A stretch of 64,000 bases of DNA from Mycobacterium mantenii (GTDB taxonomy: Bacteria > Actinomycetota > Actinomycetes > Mycobacteriales > Mycobacteriaceae): the NCBI RefSeq assembly GCF_010731775.1, contig NZ_AP022590.1, forward strand, positions 2,418,001-2,482,000. The letters are read 5' to 3'. Below the pieces are notes generated by a model. That model made no database searches. It had not been told where the DNA came from and was given only the letters and a program-made list of their open reading frames with translations. Both the position numbers and the translations under genes were made by a program. This document shows positions 16,277-25,692 of this stretch, piece after piece (the stretch's first letter is position 1; each line of letters opens with the position of its first letter).

Positions 16277-17566
16277 GTGACGAACTTCGACTCCGTCGAC
16301 TATTTCACCGATCAATCGCTCGTGCTTGATCCCCACCCCTACTTCGACTATCTGCGCAGCAAGCACCCGGTCGGCTGCCCGATCAATCACGACGTGCTTG
16401 CGGTCACCGGTTGGGAGACTGCCCACGCGGTTTACAAGGACGTGGACTCCTACTCCTCCTGCATCGCGCCCGCCGGTCCGTTTACCCCGCTGCCGTTCGT
16501 GCCTGAGGGCGACGACATCACCGAACAGCTCGAGCAGCACCGCACCGAGATCCCCATGTTTGAGCACATGGTATGCATGGATCCACCACAACACACCGAT
16601 GCCCGCTCTCTGCTGAATCAGCTGCTGACTCCCAAGCGTCTGAAGGAGAACGAAGACTTTATGTGGCGGCTGGCCGACCGCTACCTCGACCAGTTCATCA
16701 ACGACGGACACTGTGAGTTCCTCGCGGCGTATGCCAAACCCTTCTCGCTGATTGTCATTGCCGACCTGCTGGGGATACCAGAGCAAGACCACGAGGAGTT
16801 CCGTGCGGCCTTCGGTACGTCGGCGTCGGGTATCGGGGCCCTTGACCATCAGGAGATCGCCATCGACCCCCTGGCATGGGCCGATGAAAAGATCGCGTCC
16901 TACCTCGAGGACCGCCGACGCGCACCCCGCGACGATGTGCTGACCGCGTTGGCCACCGCGAAATACCCCGATGGTTCCACGCCCAACCTCTTCGATGTGG
17001 TTCACACCGCTACCTTTTTGTTCGGCGCCGGACAAGAGACCACGGCTAAACTGCTCGGCGTCGCACTGCGGGTGTTCGGGGAACGGCCCGACATCCAGCA
17101 ACGGCTTCGCGAGGACCGTAGCCTGATCCCGGCGTTTATCGAGGAGTGCCTACGCATCGAGAGTCCGGTCACGAGCGTGTTCCGTTTGGCGCGCAAGACA
17201 ACCACCCTGGGCGACATCGCGGTGCCCGCCGGTACGACGGTGATGGTCAGCCCGGGCGCGGCCAACCGGGATCCGCAGAGGTTCGACGAGCCTCACGAGT
17301 TTCGGCTCGATCGCAAGAACGTGCGCGAACACATCGCCTTCAGCCGGGGCGTTCACTCCTGCCCGGGTGCGCCCCTGGCACGGGTGGAGGGCCGCGTCTC
17401 GATCGAACGCATCTTGGACCGGATGGCCGACATCGCCATCGATGAGGACAAGCACGGACCGGCCGGCCAACGCAGATACAACTACGAACCAACGTTCATC
17501 CTGCGCGGGCTCACCGATCTGCACATCAAGTTCAGGCCGCAAACAGTTGCTGGCCGCGTGGGCTAG
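16277..17566 (+). CDS. cytochrome P450
   Basis: A 429-residue P450 with a GTG start after an AGGAGG; the longer open frame upstream overlaps operators and is not used. It begins NFDSVDYFTDQSLV, has LLTPKRLKENEDFMW in the C-helix region, AGQETT in the I-helix near residue 251, ExxR as EECLR, and FSRGVHSCPG with the heme cysteine near residue 361. It is highly similar throughout to the P450 at 33502-34779, so the two are recent paralogs. No ferredoxin is adjacent; it may use one encoded elsewhere in the window, such as that at 33052. Confidence 0.93.
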   Translation: MTNFDSVDYFTDQSLVLDPHPYFDYLRSKHPVGCPINHDVLAVTGWETAHAVYKDVDSYSSCIAPAGPFTPLPFVPEGDDITEQLEQHRTEIPMFEHMVCMDPPQHTDARSLLNQLLTPKRLKENEDFMWRLADRYLDQFINDGHCEFLAAYAKPFSLIVIADLLGIPEQDHEEFRAAFGTSASGIGALDHQEIAIDPLAWADEKIASYLEDRRRAPRDDVLTALATAKYPDGSTPNLFDVVHTATFLFGAGQETTAKLLGVALRVFGERPDIQQRLREDRSLIPAFIEECLRIESPVTSVFRLARKTTTLGDIAVPAGTTVMVSPGAANRDPQRFDEPHEFRLDRKNVREHIAFSRGVHSCPGAPLARVEGRVSIERILDRMADIAIDEDKHGPAGQRRYNYEPTFILRGLTDLHIKFRPQTVAGRVG

Positions 17567-17860
17567 CCGCTTGAGGTCGACTTTCGATTATTTGTCAGTG
17601 AAGTGGGACGCCTGGCTGGTGCGGAATCCTCAGCGGTGCGTTCGTGTGAGCTTGTCGACGAGCTGATTTCCGCGAAGTCTAGGTGAGTCGTAGGCCGCTT
17701 TGCGGGCGTTTTACTGTCCGCCGGATGCGCCGGGTCATCGAATCGACCGTCGCGGCGAACACGCCATCGTCGATGTGAAGCAGCACGTATCGCCATAGCC
17801 GAAACCGCCTCGGGCTGAACCGGATTCGCATCAATCCGATCAAGATCCCATCCACGTGGC

Positions 17861-18022
17861 GGCGACGCCGCCACCACACCCACCGCGGCCCCGCTCAGCC
17901 CACATCTGGCCAGCGCGCGGCAAGCCCTACAGGACCGTTCCGATGACGACCGTTTCGATTGGGAGCTCGATATCCTACTTGCCGGACTGGGGAACGCACT
18001 CGGGGTCGCAGACCCCAGCTAA
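17861..18022 (+). pseudogene. possible C-terminal remnant of a TetR-family regulator
   Basis: A short open stretch ends at the TAA 18020-18022 and reads SPHLASARQALQDRSDDDR, then FDWELDILLAGLGNAL. This resembles the last helix of TetR regulators of the type whose C-terminus reads FEFGLDRLLDGL. No DNA-binding domain is found upstream. The rest of 17567-18082 holds no recognisable gene. Assignment rests on a short pattern only. Confidence 0.35.
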
Positions 18023-18082
18023 GCCGCGGGACGCTTGGTGGATGCGCGCGTGCGTCCGGAAACCTGCCCGATTCAGAGTGCC

Positions 18083-19783
18083 TCATCCTCGCGTGAGTTT
18101 GGGCGCGGCCAGCTCGCGCAGCGACGACAAGAACAGTTCGTCCATCTGCGGGCTCAGCTCGGACAGGGTCGCTGCGCTGGCTTGGCTGGCGGAGCCGAAG
18201 ACTCGTTGGAGCGCATCATCATCGGTGGTGGCGCCGATGGAAAGGCAAAGGCAGGCAACGCCGTCGGCACGGAGTTCCTCGAGTGCTTTGTGGGCGTCAG
18301 CCTCAGCGTAGCGGCCTTCGTAGCCGTCGTCGTAAGGGAATCCATCGGATAGGACCAGCAGCAGCCGGTTCGGGGTGCCGGCCTTGGTCTTGAGTATCTC
18401 GCCAGCTCCGCGGATGGCCGCGCCAAGGCGCGTGTAGCCCGACGGTTCGAGCTGGTTGAGCCGGGCCCGGCCGACAGCGCCGAACCGGTGGTCGAACTCC
18501 TTGATCGCGGGGAGGTGGACGGCGTGCCTGCCCTGGGATCGGAATGCGTAGACGGCGACCCGATCGCCGAGTTCTTCGAGTATGACGGCCAGCGTGGCCG
18601 CCGCCCGCCGCTGGTGATCGTGCACGGCCAGACCGTCGGGATCTGTATCGGTGGCCGATCCCGAGGCATCGACCAAGATCAGCACACCGAGGTCGCGGGC
18701 GAGTTTGCGGCGCTCGAGGTAGACGTGTTCCGGTGGTGAGTGACCCGAACGCAGATCGATGGCCAAGTCGATAAGGGCTTCGATGTCGAGGTCGTCGCCA
18801 TCGGTGCGACCCCGAAGAACCTTGGGCCCCAGCCCGATTCGGGCCAGCCGGCGCCGCAGCACGTCATCGTGGCGAACCGCCGCGTCGGAGATGTCGGCGT
18901 CGGTCGCCAGCGGGAAGTCGATGACCCGGCACCAGTCCGGCCGGTACCGGTGATGATGGACGTCCCACTCCGGATACCGGGCGCCCCCCACACCCACCGC
19001 GGCGCCGGGATTGCCGCCGCCGGTGAAGTGGAGCGGAGTGGGAAGCGGCCGCGCGTTCGGGCCGACCGACTGAACCCGCCGCATCGAGCGGACCTGCAAC
19101 TCCGCGCCGGCCGCGCCATCGCCGGGGGAACGCGAGCTGCCCATCAACTTGCGGAAATAGTCGGCGAGGGCTTGCGACTTGAACAGCGGATTGTCGAATA
19201 GCTTGAGAATCTTGCTTTCGCCGGACGGCTGCTCGTCACCACCGTCTTCCTCAGGGCTTTCGGGCAGGTCGATGGGATCGAATTCCAGGCGAAGATCTTT
19301 GTCGATGGCCCGAGCTCCCGGACCGTCCGGTGCCGCCAGGAGTCGGGAGGGTTTGATGACACCGAACCAGTCCGGAGGGTCGGCGACCATCGCGCGTCCC
19401 TTCGCTACTGCGAGGGACTCGTCGGCGCTCGCGGTGGGCGGTTGTCCGGCAGGGCAAAGCACGGCCGCGAGCGGGAGCTGTTTGGCGAGCTCGGCGAGCA
19501 CCCGGTGACCTTCGAGCGCCAGGTATCGGCTTGCCACCGCGGGACGTCCCCGCAACGCCTTCATCAGCTGCGGATCCAGACTTCCCGCGCCCATCAGCGC
19601 ACACTGGACCAGCACCTCACGGCGTTGCTCCGCGAAAGAGCCACCCGCCGAGACCAACACAACCTGACCATTGGTGTGCGCGACCTGGCCCGCCGGCGCC
19701 TCCGTGACGTCCATGGACCTGCCGGCGACGAACGTGGCTAGCAACCGGAACCGGTCAGGACCGTCCGGATCGGCGGCGGTCAC
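18083..19783 (-). CDS. VWA-domain protein of the NorD/CobT type
   Basis: A 566-residue cytoplasmic protein with a GTG start overlapping the MoxR stop by four bases. The C-terminal third is a von Willebrand A domain: LVDASGSAT near residue 370 is the MIDAS metal motif (DxSxS), with LLLVLSDGFP further on. The middle is acidic and Gly-rich. VWA proteins coupled to MoxR ATPases act as chaperone pairs that insert metals or activate a partner enzyme (NorQ/NorD for nitric oxide reductase, CoxD/CoxE for CO dehydrogenase). Here the upstream third gene is AveC-like rather than a known client, so the client is open. Confidence 0.85.
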   Translation of the reverse strand: MTAADPDGPDRFRLLATFVAGRSMDVTEAPAGQVAHTNGQVVLVSAGGSFAEQRREVLVQCALMGAGSLDPQLMKALRGRPAVASRYLALEGHRVLAELAKQLPLAAVLCPAGQPPTASADESLAVAKGRAMVADPPDWFGVIKPSRLLAAPDGPGARAIDKDLRLEFDPIDLPESPEEDGGDEQPSGESKILKLFDNPLFKSQALADYFRKLMGSSRSPGDGAAGAELQVRSMRRVQSVGPNARPLPTPLHFTGGGNPGAAVGVGGARYPEWDVHHHRYRPDWCRVIDFPLATDADISDAAVRHDDVLRRRLARIGLGPKVLRGRTDGDDLDIEALIDLAIDLRSGHSPPEHVYLERRKLARDLGVLILVDASGSATDTDPDGLAVHDHQRRAAATLAVILEELGDRVAVYAFRSQGRHAVHLPAIKEFDHRFGAVGRARLNQLEPSGYTRLGAAIRGAGEILKTKAGTPNRLLLVLSDGFPYDDGYEGRYAEADAHKALEELRADGVACLCLSIGATTDDDALQRVFGSASQASAATLSELSPQMDELFLSSLRELAAPKLTRG

Positions 19784-20625
19784 GTCCGAGGCAGGACGGC
19801 ATCGACCAGTTCACCGAGCGCGCGGTTGACGTCGCGGTCATCGGACAGGCTCTGCACGATGGCTGCCTGCACGGCGCTGCGCAGGCTCAGCCCTTCAGCG
19901 ACGAGCCCGCCGGTGAGGATCAGCATCCGGGTGGAGGACACTTCCCGCAGCGGCGAACCGTTTAGGTTGCGGATAGCGTTGCCGAGCTTGACCAGAGTCC
20001 GCGCGGCCTCGTGATCAATCCCGGCTTCGTGGGCCACCACCTGCGTCTCGATATCGACGGGTGGGAAGCCGAGCTCGATGGCGATGAACCGCTGACGGGT
20101 CGACTCCTTGAGGTTCTTCAGCACGCTCTGGTAGCCGGGGTTGTAGGAGATCACCAGCTGAAACCCCGGCGCCGCCGACAACGTCGTGCCCAGCCGGTCG
20201 ACCGGAAGCTCACGGCGGTGATCGGCAAGCGGATGGATGACGACGGTGGTGTCCTGTCGCGCCTCGACCACCTCGTCCAGATAGAAGATCGCGCCCTCGC
20301 GCACCGCCCGGGTCAACGGCCCGTCCACCCAGACCGTTTCACCGCCCTTGAGCAGGAACCGTCCCACCAAGTCGGCCGACGTCATGTCCTCGTGGCCGGC
20401 CACTGTGATCAGTTCGCGGCCCAGCCCGTGGGCCATCGCTTCGACGAACCGGGTCTTGCCGCAGCCGGTCGGGCCCTTCAGCAGCACTGGCAAACCGCGA
20501 CCGGCCGCCGCCTGAAAGACCTCCACCTCGTCGCCGACGGCCTTATAGAACGGCGCTTCCGAGACGGCGTGAACTGCCGCGGGTCGACTATTCAGCAACT
20601 CACTTACCTCGCTCGATGGGAACAT
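19780..20625 (-). CDS. MoxR/NorQ-family AAA+ ATPase
   Basis: A 281-residue AAA+ ATPase. Walker A is GPTGCGKT near residue 52, Walker B lies in IFYLDEVVEA, and sensor regions follow (ISYNPGYQ, STRQRF). The ATG at 20625 overlaps the AveC-like gene by 26 bases; a TTG start just after that gene's stop is an alternative with a GAGG ribosome-binding site. MoxR ATPases form rings that remodel or load metal into partner enzymes with a VWA co-factor, which is the next gene (four-base overlap). Confidence 0.87.
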   Translation of the reverse strand: MFPSSEVSELLNSRPAAVHAVSEAPFYKAVGDEVEVFQAAAGRGLPVLLKGPTGCGKTRFVEAMAHGLGRELITVAGHEDMTSADLVGRFLLKGGETVWVDGPLTRAVREGAIFYLDEVVEARQDTTVVIHPLADHRRELPVDRLGTTLSAAPGFQLVISYNPGYQSVLKNLKESTRQRFIAIELGFPPVDIETQVVAHEAGIDHEAARTLVKLGNAIRNLNGSPLREVSSTRMLILTGGLVAEGLSLRSAVQAAIVQSLSDDRDVNRALGELVDAVLPRT

Positions 20626-21772
20626 TGACGGGAAGCTTGACGCCATCTGGAAGAACAAGCTGACCGTCGTGATTGATGTAGCCGGAATTCTTCAGCGGCA
20701 CTGGCAGCGCGGGGTCGGGACACGGCCGGTCCGTGTCCGCGCCGCAAATGCCCATCAGGAAGTACGAGCGCTTCAAGAGGTCCGCTGGCCAGGGATCTTG
20801 GTGCATGGCGACCCACTGGGCCGGGATGTTGTAGAGCACGAAGAAGAACGCGCTGACTCCGCCGAAGATCGCCAGGAAACGGATGCCTTGCTGCTTGGCA
20901 AACCCTCCTCGGACGCTGTCCAGTCCTCGCTCGACGAACGTCCGTCCGCGGTCGTCGGTGAAGTACCGCAGGCAGCACAGGCCTGCTTGCACGCCACCCC
21001 ACATCAGGCCCTCGTAGATCGGCCACTGGTAGTAGGTGCCCGCGTTGAGCGACACTGCCCGGATGGCGCCCGGGTAGGTGAAAAAGCCCATGGGAAGGAA
21101 GATCAGACCCTCCATGACGAGGTCCCATAAAACCGTGTAGCCGAACGTGACGCCGATGAGGCCAACCGTGCTGATGTTGGGGAATCGCTCCTTGACTTTG
21201 CGCATGACCCAGCAGCCGAGGATTGTGCACAGCAGCACGACGAACGCATATCCGCCCACGTTGATCAGGGCGGGTTCGGCCATCATGGCCCCCGGTTTCC
21301 CGAACGACTGCCAGCCCGGAATGTTCTGCACCCACGAGCCCCGGTTCCACAGCCAGGTGTTGTAGGTGCTCCACGTGTTGAAGTAGTTCAGCAGCGGATC
21401 TTGGAAGAACATCGCACCGCAGGCGCCGATCAGCATGCCGTCGAGGGTGATCCTGCGCTCGCGCCGCCACGGCCGGACGATGAAGTAATAGATGGCGATC
21501 GGCAAACCGCCCAAGCACAAGACGGTGAACGTCACGAGGATTACCTTCATCGCCAGCGGCGGATCGCTCGGCCCCGCCGGCACTCGCTCGAAGTTGGCCC
21601 CGCTGAGCCAGCTGATAACCACGTACAGCTGGAAAGCGAGAATCGCGCCGCCCACGGCGGCCCAGATGTGCACCGGCTTGATCTTCGACTGGGGCTGGGC
21701 ACCAAGCGAGCCCACACCAGCGAGCGACTCCGTCGTAGAAGGTGCTCCCTTCTTACCCACGACGTGGCTCAT
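20600..21772 (-). CDS. AveC-like (spirocyclase family) membrane protein
   Basis: A 390-residue integral membrane protein; the ATG at 21772 follows a perfect AAGGAGG. It has about seven hydrophobic segments, with conserved-looking loops RPWRRERR, FFQDPLLNYF, NRGSWVQNIPGW and a C-terminal CGADTDRPCPDP. The pattern agrees with mycobacterial proteins related to AveC, the avermectin spirocyclase; that name reflects homology, not activity. It is the first gene of a three-gene unit with MoxR and VWA genes, and could be the enzyme they activate (inference). A TetR gene is divergent. Confidence 0.75.
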   Translation of the reverse strand: MSHVVGKKGAPSTTESLAGVGSLGAQPQSKIKPVHIWAAVGGAILAFQLYVVISWLSGANFERVPAGPSDPPLAMKVILVTFTVLCLGGLPIAIYYFIVRPWRRERRITLDGMLIGACGAMFFQDPLLNYFNTWSTYNTWLWNRGSWVQNIPGWQSFGKPGAMMAEPALINVGGYAFVVLLCTILGCWVMRKVKERFPNISTVGLIGVTFGYTVLWDLVMEGLIFLPMGFFTYPGAIRAVSLNAGTYYQWPIYEGLMWGGVQAGLCCLRYFTDDRGRTFVERGLDSVRGGFAKQQGIRFLAIFGGVSAFFFVLYNIPAQWVAMHQDPWPADLLKRSYFLMGICGADTDRPCPDPALPVPLKNSGYINHDGQLVLPDGVKLPVNVPIERGK

Positions 21773-21999
21773 AGCAATGCCTCCTTCGGGATAGATAAAG
21801 TCCAGCAATCTCGCGTCCGCGCGCACCTCGGATATGGATCAGCGACTAACTCAGCGGCAACGGGGTTGCTGTGGGCGTCTGTTATGGACGAGACAGTCAT
21901 CGCTTGCCCTCCTCGGCAGCCATCGGCCCACTGAGTGTACCTACTGGCTGCTTAGCGGCCAATGGGCTTCCGAGATCGTTTTCGTGACACAATCTCCGC

Positions 22000-22602
22000 A
22001 TGGTTGAGAGTTGGACGCGGGAGCGGCGTCTCGAGCACACCCGTTCACTTCTTCTGGACGCGGCAGAGGAGGTCTTTGCCGAAAAGGGCTTTATGGCGGC
22101 GACTCTCGACGAGATTGCACGTACGGCCGGCTACACGAAAGGCGGGCTCTACAAGCACTTCGCCGCGAAGGAAGATCTCTTCCTCGCCGTCAGCGGCCGG
22201 TATTGGCAGCGTTTCTTCGACAACTTCACCGAACTGATGGGCACATCTACAAAGCTGGGGGCGCGTGAACTCGACGATATCGCCGAGCGCTGGCGTGAAC
22301 TGGGTCATGAACGCGGCACTGCACATGCCGCGTTAGGACACGAGTTCACGCTGTATCTGCTTCGTAATCCCGAGGCGCGGGAACGGGTGGCCGCCAAGAG
22401 ATCGGAGGTCGTCGAAGCCCTCGAGAAGTTCATCGTGGAGAAGATCAATCAGCTCGGCGCAGGTCTGGTGATTCCTGCATCGACCTTCGCGCACGTGCTC
22501 ATCACAACGAGCGACGCGGTCGTGCTGGGGACCCAACTCGACGACGTCGACCTCTACCGACCGATGCTCGAAATGTACGTGTCGGTAATCAAAATGCCCT
22601 GA
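22000..22602 (+). CDS. TetR/AcrR-family transcriptional regulator
   Basis: A 200-residue regulator. The N-terminal helix-turn-helix is clear: LLLDAAEEVFAEKGFMAATL, then EIARTAGYTKGGLYKHF, residues about 17-58. The C-terminal ligand domain has the helix VVEALEKFIVEKI. It is divergent from the AveC-like gene with 227 bases between the coding starts, so it most likely controls that three-gene unit and itself. No copy of the ATACGNNCGTAT motif was seen in the intervening sequence, so it likely recognises a different site. Confidence 0.88.
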   Translation: MVESWTRERRLEHTRSLLLDAAEEVFAEKGFMAATLDEIARTAGYTKGGLYKHFAAKEDLFLAVSGRYWQRFFDNFTELMGTSTKLGARELDDIAERWRELGHERGTAHAALGHEFTLYLLRNPEARERVAAKRSEVVEALEKFIVEKINQLGAGLVIPASTFAHVLITTSDAVVLGTQLDDVDLYRPMLEMYVSVIKMP

Positions 22603-22855
22603 CCTGGCCAGTTCTCACCCCGGCCACCGCAAGGGCGCCACCGGTGCACTGATAGCGGTTAGACCAGATGGCGACGTAGCCGACCGCGACCGATGGGGGT
22701 ATCGACCGCTCCCCGGCATCGAGCGTTGAAAAGCCCCTCCGCCAAACTAGAACCACCATTTAGGGGCCTCTCCCCTGGTGCGGCTGGTAGTTGGCGAGAA
22801 CGCTGCGGCCCTGAATGGAGGGTTTGCTGCGCAGATTCCTTGCCGAGGAAGCGTA

Positions 22856-22982
22856 CTTGTGCGCGAACACGCGTCTTTCAGTCGCGGCGTTCCTCTTGCC
22901 CGCGCCGCGGATGGAGAGCCGCGTCTCGATCGAACACATTGAGCAGATGATTGCCGGCGCGTGCGGCTCGATCCACGCATAA
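22856..22982 (+). pseudogene. cytochrome P450 relic without heme loop
   Basis: The nucleotide sequence parallels the heme-loop region of the P450s at 16277 and 33502: GTGCGCGAACAC, then TTTCAGTCGCGGCGTT, then after a gap of about 16 bases CTTGCCCGCGCC and CGCGTCTCGATCGAACA. The gap removes the codons for the heme-ligand cysteine, and the frame is shifted. A fragment of about 125 bases remains; the rest of 22603-23004 shows no gene. Confidence 0.6.
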
Positions 22983-23004
22983 CACCTGAACGGCTGCTCA
23001 GCAC

Positions 23005-24333
23005 TCACTTCGCATGCGGTAACAGCCGTAGGGGTCTTGGCGCGGTATCCGTGTACCAGTCGGCATCACTATCGAAATTGGTCGCGGCCACGCTCGGCAT
23101 TTTGTGGATGCGCCCGTCTTTCATCACGAAGCAGACATCCTGCATCGTGGTGACGTCTACGCGCGGGTTGCCGGGGACGGCGATGATGTCGGCGAGGTAT
23201 CCGGGTGCGAGACGACCGAGTTCGGTGTTCGCACCAATAAGTTCAGCGCTGGTCAGTGTCGCCGCACGTAGGGCCTGCATCGGGGACATGCCGCGGGATA
23301 CGAGGGCGACGAGTTCTTGGGCGTTCTCACCGTGCGGGATCGCCGGGGCATCGGTGCCGCAGGCGATCTTGACTCCGGCCTCGATTGCCTCGGTAAGCAT
23401 CGCCTTGGCGGCAGGAAAGACATCGGCTGCCGTTTGCTGCCGGCCAGCGCCCGTCCGGTCCCCGTCCAACGCCTTCATGAGACAGGTTGCCGACACCAGG
23501 AATACGCCGCAATCCACCATCATCTCAATGGTCTTTTCCGCTGCGAGGTAGCCATACTCGATGCAATCGACACCGGAGAGGATGCACGCCTCGACCGCTT
23601 TGTCCCCGATGGCGTGCGCGGCGACCGTTATGCCAGCGCGCCTGGCCTCATCGACGATTGCATCCAGCTCGTCGTCGCAATAGTGCGGGGCCCCGAAACT
23701 GGCTCTGTCCGTCATCGCACCATCGGACGCCACGACTTTGATCACTTTGGCGCCATTGCAGATCTGGTAACGGACCGATTCGCGGACGTCGCTTACACCG
23801 CTGGCAACGCCTTCCTTCAGACTGATCGGCATGGTTCTGGGGGCGATAGGCTCAAGTGTCCCAAGCGCAACATCACCAGCGCCCGGCGTGATCGCATGCC
23901 CGGCAGGGATGAGGCGCGGGCCCTCCGCCCAGCCTTCTTCGATCGCCCGTGCCAGTGCAACATCGACCAATGAGCCGCCCGTCTTGCCGATCAGCCCGAC
24001 GTTGCGCACCGTGGTAAAGCCTGCCAGCAATGTCGTGCGCGCGTTGGCCGCGGCTCGGTACGCGCGATACACCGGATCTTCTTGGACGCCGCACATCGGC
24101 GCGGGCAGATTCGTCTGCCCCGGCCCTCCGATGAAGAAGTTAACCTTCATGTCCATCAAACCAGGACACAGGGTGACATCACCGAGGTCGATCTCAGTAG
24201 CTACGGCGGGTAGGTCGCTCGGGTTCATTGCCGTGATGCGATCGCCTACTACCACGACGACCGCGGGTGACCGGACTATGCCCACGTCGATATCAACCCA
24301 ACGGTCGGCACGTAGGACCACCGCGGCGCTCAT
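23005..24333 (-). CDS. amidohydrolase-superfamily protein with altered metal site
   Basis: A 442-residue protein of the imidazolonepropionase/prolidase-like branch: VTLCPGLMDMKVNFF, AGFTTVRNVG, VAAHAIGDKA, ACGTDAPAIPHG and GYLADIIAV in order. Two normally invariant features are changed. The HxH motif after PGLMD is Lys-Val-Asn, and the usual IEHG is IEYG. The later His (AAHAIG) and Asp (GTDAP) remain. Its start overlaps the stop of the upstream EthD-like gene (ATGA). It may be a divergent enzyme with another metal arrangement or an inactive relative. Confidence 0.82.
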   Translation of the reverse strand: MSAAVVLRADRWVDIDVGIVRSPAVVVVVGDRITAMNPSDLPAVATEIDLGDVTLCPGLMDMKVNFFIGGPGQTNLPAPMCGVQEDPVYRAYRAAANARTTLLAGFTTVRNVGLIGKTGGSLVDVALARAIEEGWAEGPRLIPAGHAITPGAGDVALGTLEPIAPRTMPISLKEGVASGVSDVRESVRYQICNGAKVIKVVASDGAMTDRASFGAPHYCDDELDAIVDEARRAGITVAAHAIGDKAVEACILSGVDCIEYGYLAAEKTIEMMVDCGVFLVSATCLMKALDGDRTGAGRQQTAADVFPAAKAMLTEAIEAGVKIACGTDAPAIPHGENAQELVALVSRGMSPMQALRAATLTSAELIGANTELGRLAPGYLADIIAVPGNPRVDVTTMQDVCFVMKDGRIHKMPSVAATNFDSDADWYTDTAPRPLRLLPHAK

Positions 24334-24752
24334 GGGACCGGTGCTAGGAGGTAGACGGCATCCGAGGCGGGCAAGCCAAGGTGGCTCTGTCGTTCGATCG
24401 CGGACGACAGAGCGGCCCTCGCGAGATGCCCGCGTAAAAATTCCAGCGCAGCCGGTCCGAGGGGCTCTCGAGAGTGCAGGCCGCAGGGCCTCATTGCCCC
24501 GTCACGACTAGGAGTCACCGCCCCGGATGGTGGCTGGAGCTTGCGGCAGAGACCGACCAGGCGCTCGACGTCGGCGGGCTCGAAGGTCATGTGCCCGACC
24601 TCGGATCCGTCGGTGTGCCAGCGCCGAGCTGACACGAAACCGTCAACCGCCAGCATCTCGAATATGTGAACCCGATCGCGCCAACGATGGTATTCCTCAA
24701 CAAGATTCGACAACACCGGCTTGCTCTCCACGAACAGCAGTGACTTGACCAT
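24330..24752 (-). CDS. EthD / DUF4286-like small protein
   Basis: A 140-residue protein beginning MVKSLLFVESKPVLSNLVEE, then YHRWRDRVHIFEMLAVDGFVSARRW. The pattern YHxWxDxxH followed by a Gly-Phe-x-Ser-Ala-x-Arg segment is that of dimeric alpha/beta-barrel proteins of the EthD/DUF4286 kind, often found beside oxygenases and P450s. The C-terminal half is not recognised. It lies between the TauD-like dioxygenase and the amidohydrolase, overlapping the latter by four bases. Confidence 0.6.
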   Translation of the reverse strand: MVKSLLFVESKPVLSNLVEEYHRWRDRVHIFEMLAVDGFVSARRWHTDGSEVGHMTFEPADVERLVGLCRKLQPPSGAVTPSRDGAMRPCGLHSREPLGPAALEFLRGHLARAALSSAIERQSHLGLPASDAVYLLAPVP

Positions 24753-24797
24753 TCAGCGACTAACTCCTTCCTCGAAATTCGGCGATCGGGGACGGGC

Positions 24798-25643
24798 CTA
24801 CTGGATCGGCTCGTCGCCAAGCACGGTGGTCCGCAACATTTCCCGCGACGAGCTGGGATCGTACGGAGCCGCTCGGTGCAGAACGCCGCGGTTATCCCAA
24901 ATCACCGTGTCGCCAACCGACCAGGAATGGCTATATACCCGCTCAGGCACGGTGGCACGTTCGAGGAGCTCAGCTAACAGGGTGCGGCCCTCCTCGAGGT
25001 TCATGCCGACCACATAGTCAGCCGAGGCGCCCAGCACCAGCGACTTACGGCCACTGCGATGTGTCCACACCAGGGGATGTTCGTGGGTGCGCCGAGATCG
25101 CCACCGCGCCAACTGTTCTGGGGTGGGGTCGGGGGTGATACGCCGCTGAGACGCCTCCACTGAGTGCACGACGCGCAGCGAGTCGAAGCGGGCTTTTTCC
25201 TCGGCGGTCAGCGCTTCGTAGGCGGCATAGGAGTTGGCGAATTCGGTTTCGCCGCCGGTTTTGGTGACCTGCACGGCCGACAGGACAGTGGCTTTTTGTG
25301 GGCACTCGTTGCCGTTGGGGGTGCAGCCATCGATATGCCAGTCAAACGTTGCTTTCAAATACGCCGCCGAGGAATTCTTCGAGGTATCCAAGGTAATCGG
25401 GTAGATGCCGGCGACCGGGTGGTGACCGTCGGAGGAGTGATCGATCTCGCCGAGCCGACGGCAGAACGCGACCTGCGCCTGAGGGTCGAGCCGCCATTGA
25501 CGAAAGACGAGGACTCCGTTGTCCTCCAAGGCTTCCAAGATGGCGTCACCGACCGGGTCGTCGGAGGCCAAGCAGGACGGGTCCAGGCCGGTGACTTCGG
25601 CGCCGACGGATTCGCTGAGCTTGGTGATGGTGAGCGGGCTCAT
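24798..25643 (-). CDS. TauD/TfdA-family Fe(II)/2-oxoglutarate dioxygenase
   Basis: A 281-residue dioxygenase with the ATG at 25643 behind AAGGAC. The iron triad is visible: His and Asp in FDWHIDG (about residue 101) and the distal His in RGVLHRAA (about 257), with an Arg for 2-oxoglutarate in SREMLRTT. Family members hydroxylate next to a sulfonate, ether or other leaving group, using 2-oxoglutarate and O2. It is followed by the EthD-like and amidohydrolase genes and preceded by a small hypothetical gene. Substrate unknown. Confidence 0.9.
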   Translation of the reverse strand: MSPLTITKLSESVGAEVTGLDPSCLASDDPVGDAILEALEDNGVLVFRQWRLDPQAQVAFCRRLGEIDHSSDGHHPVAGIYPITLDTSKNSSAAYLKATFDWHIDGCTPNGNECPQKATVLSAVQVTKTGGETEFANSYAAYEALTAEEKARFDSLRVVHSVEASQRRITPDPTPEQLARWRSRRTHEHPLVWTHRSGRKSLVLGASADYVVGMNLEEGRTLLAELLERATVPERVYSHSWSVGDTVIWDNRGVLHRAAPYDPSSSREMLRTTVLGDEPIQ

Positions 25644-25692
25644 GGTCTGTCCTTTCTTGCGGAGATGATCACAACAAGGTGCCCCGCCGCGA

